A stretch of 64,000 nt of DNA, taken from contig NZ_ALBQ01000001.1 of the NCBI RefSeq assembly GCF_000282895.1, positions 1 through 64,000 on the forward strand, in the 5' to 3' direction. This document shows, piece after piece, positions 60,338 through 64,000 of this stretch (the first letter of the stretch is position 1; the number at the start of each line of letters is the position of its first letter). The DNA comes from Sphingomonas sp. ATCC 31555. Lineage in GTDB: Bacteria > Pseudomonadota > Alphaproteobacteria > Sphingomonadales > Sphingomonadaceae. Under the pieces are notes generated by a model that worked only from the letters and a program-made list of their open reading frames with translations, searched no databases and was not told the origin of the DNA. The position numbers and the translations under genes were made by a program.

Positions 60338-61201
60338 TCAGTCGACCAGCGTGACATCCATTGCGAAGCGTCGCGTCTCGCCGGGGGCGAGCCGCTGGAT
60401 GCCGGGCTTGTCCCAGATCTCGCCATCAAAGCCCGCCGGGTCGGCGAGGCCCCACCAGGGCTCGACGCAGACGAAGCGCGCACCCGGCTTGGTCCAGATG
60501 CCGAGCAGGCCGGCATCCGGGAAACGGATGCGCAGCTGCGGCCCGTCCTCCGCGCCGTACAACAGGCCGCGGCTGGCGAGCTGGTCCCAGATCAGCGCAT
60601 CGGCGGTGAACAGGTCGTCGGACAGCGGCAGATTCTGCCCCTGCACCGGGCTGGTCCGGCGGTCGGACGCGATGCCGCCCTCGCCGATGTAGCGCAGCCC
60701 GGAGAATTCGGGTTCGTCGAACAGGATGCGATGCGCGGAGCGGGGGCGGCCATAGGGCAACGGCCAGGCAAAGGCGGGATGGAAGCCAAAGCTGGCCGGC
60801 ATGTCGCGTGTATCCTGGTTGGTCACCGCGATCTCGATCCACAGGGTCGCCTCTTCCAGCCGGTACGTCGCATCAAGTGCGAAGGCGAAGGGATAGACGA
60901 CGCGCGTGTCCGCATCGTCGACCAGGCGGAACGTGACGCGGTCGGCCGCCTGTGCCACCAGCGCGAAGGGCCGGCGCCGTGCGAAGCCGTGCTGCGGCAG
61001 GCTATAGTCCCGCCCGTCAAGTCGGTAGCGATCCCCCACCAGCCGCCCGACGATCGGGAAGAGGAGCGGTGCCCGCCCCGACCAGAAGGCGGGGTCGCCA
61101 TCGGTCATCAGTTCACGCCCGGCCGGATCGCGCAGCGACGAGAGTTCGGCCCCATGCGGGTTGATGGCGGCGGTCAGCCGCGCGCTGGCAATGTCGATCA
61201 T
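60338..61201 (-). CDS. Aldose 1-epimerase family protein
   Basis: A 287-residue galactose-mutarotase-fold protein of the LacX/YeaD-like branch. Active-site candidates are the His in LPQHGFARRRPF and FHPAFAWPLPYG and the Glu in CVEPWWG. Enzymes of this branch interconvert sugar anomers, some of them phosphorylated hexoses. No sugar operon is nearby. It begins 39 bp after the protease stop and reads in the same direction. Confidence 0.85.
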   Translation of the reverse strand: MIDIASARLTAAINPHGAELSSLRDPAGRELMTDGDPAFWSGRAPLLFPIVGRLVGDRYRLDGRDYSLPQHGFARRRPFALVAQAADRVTFRLVDDADTRVVYPFAFALDATYRLEEATLWIEIAVTNQDTRDMPASFGFHPAFAWPLPYGRPRSAHRILFDEPEFSGLRYIGEGGIASDRRTSPVQGQNLPLSDDLFTADALIWDQLASRGLLYGAEDGPQLRIRFPDAGLLGIWTKPGARFVCVEPWWGLADPAGFDGEIWDKPGIQRLAPGETRRFAMDVTLVD

Positions 61202-61240
61202 GTCGCTCGAATAGCCGGTGCCCGCCGCCAGGGGAAGCGC

Positions 61241-63682
61241 TCAGAACCCCCAGCTCAGCCGCACCGCGCCGCCGATGTCATTCGGCACATTGGCGAAATT
61301 ACCCGGCTGCCGGCGCAGGAACAGATTGCTGCTGATATCCCCGTCCAGCACGTTCCAGCGATAGCGCAATTCGTAATCGATCTCGCGCCCGACGGGAGCG
61401 AGATTGATCCGCGCGTTGCTCCAGCTGGTCACGCTCTGCGTCCCGTAATCCCAGCCCTGCGGCAGGCGCACGCCGATCCCGCCCTGTGCCACGCGCAGCG
61501 GCTGCGCGACCCGCAGGCCGATCGAATCGTCGCCGAACACACCGTCCTTGCCCAGATCGGCCGCCCAGGCGTTGGTGCGGATCAGGCCCGATCCCTGGAA
61601 CCCGCCGCGCAGCTGCGCATCGGTCCAGCCCTTGCGCAGCGCCCCGCCCAGGCTCCAGCCTCCGCCCAGCCCCCAGCGCAGGCCCAGATCGGCGAACAGG
61701 CTGCTCGCCCGCGCGGCACCCAGCCCGGCGCCGAAGCGCGCGCCGAGCACGGTGCTGTTCTCCGCCAGCCGGGTGAGGCCAAGGCTCGCGTTCAGTCCAC
61801 CGAAGCGCCGGTCGACCGCGATGCTGGCGCGGCCATAGCCGAACCGCTGCCAACGCCCGCGCAGCGCGGCGATCTCGGTCGCATCCTGGCTCAGCACATC
61901 ACCATATTCGCTGGCCATGGTGATGCCCCAACTGCCCAGCGCCTGACGTACCGCCGCCGATCCACCGACGGCCACGTCGAACCCGGCGCCGCTCAGCGGA
62001 TCGCGCGCGATCAGGAAGGCCGGATCGGCGCGTCCGGCAAGCTGCGCGGTCAGGGCGTTCCCGCTCTGCGAGGCACCGATTGCGAACTGCACCCTGGCGC
62101 CCAGCCGGCCGCTTACTGTCGTCGCGAGCATCCGGGCGATTCCGGCATCGCGGGTGGTGATGCCAAGCCGTTCGATTCGCACCGAATCGGTCGTCGGCAC
62201 CAACGAAACGGCGACGTGCATGTCGCTCATCCCGACCGAAAAACTGCGGTCGCGCGTCGCCATCAGCGTGGAAAGATTGCGGGCCATCGGCTGGCGCTGG
62301 ATCGTGCCGCCCACATCGGTTTCGAACGCACGCTGAAATGCATCGAGCACCACCATGCCCAGTGCGCCCTGCACCGCATCGCCCATCGGCGCAGAAAGCG
62401 TGCCGTTCACCGTCGTCGATACGGCAGCCGTGCTGCCGGCGACCGACATGGTGCCGACGGGCTGGAAGGCCCGCGTGAGATCCAGCACGCCACGGCCATA
62501 GATCGCGTCCGTGCCCGGGTCGCCCATATCGCGTGCGGTGGCGTAGAGCAGATCGACGATCTGCTTGCCGGTAAGGTTTGGAAAGGCCTGGGCCAGCAAG
62601 GCGATCGCCCCGGAGATCTGCGGCGCGGAGAAGGAGGTGCCCGACCAGAGAAAAGCGACGTTGTTGGCATCCGGGGCGCGGACCTGCTCGCCCACCGCCG
62701 CCAGGTACACGCTGGCCGAAGATCCGGCGCGGTTGGAAAAATCCGAAATCACGTCGCTGGCATTTACCGATCCGGCGATAATCACCAGCCCGCGCGCGAT
62801 CGCGGCGTTCATCGCAGGCGAGGTGAAGGCATCGGGATTGGCCGCCCCGTCATTGCCGGCGGAGAGCACCACGATCACGCCGGCCGCGGTAGCGCGATCG
62901 ATTGCCGCGCTCAGCGACGTCGATGCGCTTTCGCCGCCGAGCGAGATGTTGACCACGCGCGCGCCGGCGGTGCGGGCACGGTCCAGCGCGGTCGCGATTG
63001 CGCTGGAATCGAATTTGCAGGTCGAGGTGTCCGATCCGTCGCAGCTGCCCGCCCGGTCGGCTCGCTGCACCACCAGCTGCGCATCGAAGGCGACACCATG
63101 CGAACCGCTCGCATTGCGCCGTCCCGCGATCGTGAAGGCTACGGCGGTGCCGTGCCCCCCGACATCGTCGATCGTGCCATTGCCTCCCGTGTCGCTGGAA
63201 CTGGCCAGGATGCGGCAGCTGCCGGTCCCTACCCCGCCGGAGCAGTCGCCAAATTCAAGGCTTTGCAGATCGATGCCCGAATCGATCACCCCCACCTTCA
63301 CGCCATTGCCGGTGGCGCCGGCATTATAGGCCACCAGCGCGCGCATCGACAGCGCTCCCACCGAAGCGCGATATTCGCTGGTATCGTAGTTCGTAGACGT
63401 CGGCGTCGGCGTCGGTGTTGGTGTTGGTGTCGGAGTGGGCGCCGGTGTGGGTGTGGGTGTAGGCGTAGGCGTAGGCGTAGGCGTTGGCGTTGGTGTTGGT
63501 GTTGGTGTTGGTGTTGGTGTTGGTGTTGGCGTTGGCGTTGGCGTTGGCGTAGGCGTAGGCGTCGGAGTGGGCGCAGGCGCAGGTGCCGGCGCGGGCGAAA
63601 CACCGCCGCCACTGCCACCACCGCCGCTGCACGCGCCCAGCGCCACCAGGCCGCCGACCGCTGCCGACTGCATCCATCGCAT
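61241..63682 (-). CDS. Secreted S8 serine protease with Pro-Thr linker and autotransporter-like C-terminus
   Basis: An 813-residue protein from the ATG at 63682 (a longer start at 63727 is possible). A lipoprotein-type signal ([12 protein letters not shown]) is followed by Gly/Ser and a long Pro-Thr/Pro-Ala linker. The subtilisin catalytic triad is seen as Asp in [10 protein letters not shown], His in GGHGTAVAF and Ser in GTSFSAPQ, with the oxyanion Asn in LSAGNDG. The C-terminal third contains repeated amphipathic strands and ends in [10 protein letters not shown], as in autotransporter barrels. It probably displays or releases a protease at the cell surface. Confidence 0.87.
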   Translation of the reverse strand: MRWMQSAAVGGLVALGACSGGGGSGGGVSPAPAPAPAPTPTPTPTPTPTPTPTPTPTPTPTPTPTPTPTPTPTPTPTPTPAPTPTPTPTPTPTPTSTNYDTSEYRASVGALSMRALVAYNAGATGNGVKVGVIDSGIDLQSLEFGDCSGGVGTGSCRILASSSDTGGNGTIDDVGGHGTAVAFTIAGRRNASGSHGVAFDAQLVVQRADRAGSCDGSDTSTCKFDSSAIATALDRARTAGARVVNISLGGESASTSLSAAIDRATAAGVIVVLSAGNDGAANPDAFTSPAMNAAIARGLVIIAGSVNASDVISDFSNRAGSSASVYLAAVGEQVRAPDANNVAFLWSGTSFSAPQISGAIALLAQAFPNLTGKQIVDLLYATARDMGDPGTDAIYGRGVLDLTRAFQPVGTMSVAGSTAAVSTTVNGTLSAPMGDAVQGALGMVVLDAFQRAFETDVGGTIQRQPMARNLSTLMATRDRSFSVGMSDMHVAVSLVPTTDSVRIERLGITTRDAGIARMLATTVSGRLGARVQFAIGASQSGNALTAQLAGRADPAFLIARDPLSGAGFDVAVGGSAAVRQALGSWGITMASEYGDVLSQDATEIAALRGRWQRFGYGRASIAVDRRFGGLNASLGLTRLAENSTVLGARFGAGLGAARASSLFADLGLRWGLGGGWSLGGALRKGWTDAQLRGGFQGSGLIRTNAWAADLGKDGVFGDDSIGLRVAQPLRVAQGGIGVRLPQGWDYGTQSVTSWSNARINLAPVGREIDYELRYRWNVLDGDISSNLFLRRQPGNFANVPNDIGGAVRLSWGF
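63402..63593 (-). repeat. Low-complexity tract encoding (Pro-Thr)n linker
   Basis: About 60 consecutive residues alternate Pro with Thr, or occasionally Ala, through GTTGGT/GTTGGC/GTAGGC/GTCGGC hexamers on the plus strand. Blocks of identical hexamers (GTTGGT around 63493-63525, GTAGGC around 63459-63482) are long enough to slip during replication. Bounds are approximate. Confidence 0.85.
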
Positions 63683-63823
63683 ACCCAACGCCACGCGCTT
63701 ACCCCATCCTCTGCCGCATCGGCCCATGCATAGCCCAGCAATGGTTGCGGCTTATTTACCAACGTCAGCCTCGCGCTGCTGGCGTCTTGCGGCCGGGCAG
63801 CCCACCCCCTACAGGCCGCGGCG

Positions 63824-64000
63824 ATGCTCGCCCAGCTCTCTCACATCCGCAACTGGATCTTCGATCTGGACAACACGCTCTATCCCGCGAGCGCCAACCT
63901 GTTCGCGATGATCGATGCGCGGATCGGCGAATATGTGCAGCGCCTGCTGCATTGTTCGGCGGAAGAGGCGCACAAGGTGCAGAAAGCCTATTTCCACGCC
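63824..64000 (+). CDS. HAD-family pyrimidine 5'-nucleotidase-like protein, truncated by window end
   Basis: The first 59 residues of a HAD hydrolase: IRNWIFDLDNTLYPASANLF carries the nucleophile Asp motif DLDNTLY, as in the SDT1/pyrimidine 5'-nucleotidase group. The helical cap begins with MIDARIGEYVQRLL. The gene continues past base 64000, so length and later motifs cannot be judged. It is divergent from the S8 protease gene. Confidence 0.82.
   Translation, partial: MLAQLSHIRNWIFDLDNTLYPASANLFAMIDARIGEYVQRLLHCSAEEAHKVQKAYFHA

Noticed and set aside
63435..63911. Plus-strand Gly-Val repeat frame
   Set aside because: It is the antisense reading of the Pro-Thr linker of the S8 protease.

Overview
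The window is high-GC DNA (roughly two-thirds G+C) with gene content typical of an alphaproteobacterium of the Sphingomonas group. Supporting signs are the S4-protein / FdxA / CarD block, a lone BamE next to a ubiquinol-cytochrome c chaperone and a YceD-type protein, TonB-dependent receptor biology, many small secreted proteins and lipoproteins, and REP-like GC-rich hairpins. I saw no rRNA, tRNA, CRISPR array, phage or IS element.

Layout. (1) 116-2233: isovaleryl-CoA dehydrogenase with a divergent LysR regulator. (2) 2342-15131: a carbohydrate block with an MFS sugar transporter, GH43 xylosidase and LacI regulator, then (after an unrelated DNA polymerase IV) an SGNH esterase-like protein, a GH115 alpha-glucuronidase, a flavin-dependent halogenase-like protein, a sugar mutarotase, a zinc alcohol dehydrogenase and a fuconolactonase-like hydrolase. 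Together they look like uptake and debranching of glucuronoxylan plus oxidation of a deoxy-sugar. (3) 15303-31051: mixed housekeeping genes (SDR, CocE hydrolase, GlpX, homoserine dehydrogenase, efflux and thioesterase genes, LOG protein, alanine racemase, MHS transporter) and several small secreted proteins. (4) 31128-34143: a compact three-gene operon that I read as a bacterial borosin-type RiPP system. (5) 34349-48797: ABC-F ATPase, M20 peptidase, PdeM, a scar with gene remnants, CarD, ferredoxin, S4 protein, SUV3-like helicase, M23 peptidase, HerA-like ATPase and a TSUP/TIGR02186 pair. (6) 48869-64000: an NfrB-like glycosyltransferase with a partner, RcnB-like, BamE, cytochrome bc1 chaperone, YceD, TetR/TonB receptor/MFS, RF3, aldose epimerase, a large S8 autotransporter-like protease with a Pro-Thr linker, and the start of a HAD nucleotidase.

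The most interesting item is region 4. The 450-residue product at 32791-34143 is an alpha-N-methyltransferase of the OphMA (borosin) type. By my own alignment from memory it keeps the four OphMA active-site residues (Tyr59, Tyr62, Arg68, Tyr72, corresponding to OphMA Tyr63, Tyr66, Arg72, Tyr76). The next gene (31811-32740) encodes a duplicated beta-rich domain followed by eight perfect Thr-Thr-Glu-Val repeats and a Val/Ile-rich run, and I propose it as a substrate methylated in trans. A third gene, overlapping it by GTGA, is a 2-oxoglutarate/Fe(II) oxygenase that could modify the product further. A repeat-bearing precursor without an obvious borosin-binding helix, beside a methyltransferase that carries its own extended acidic tail, is unusual and needs experimental testing.
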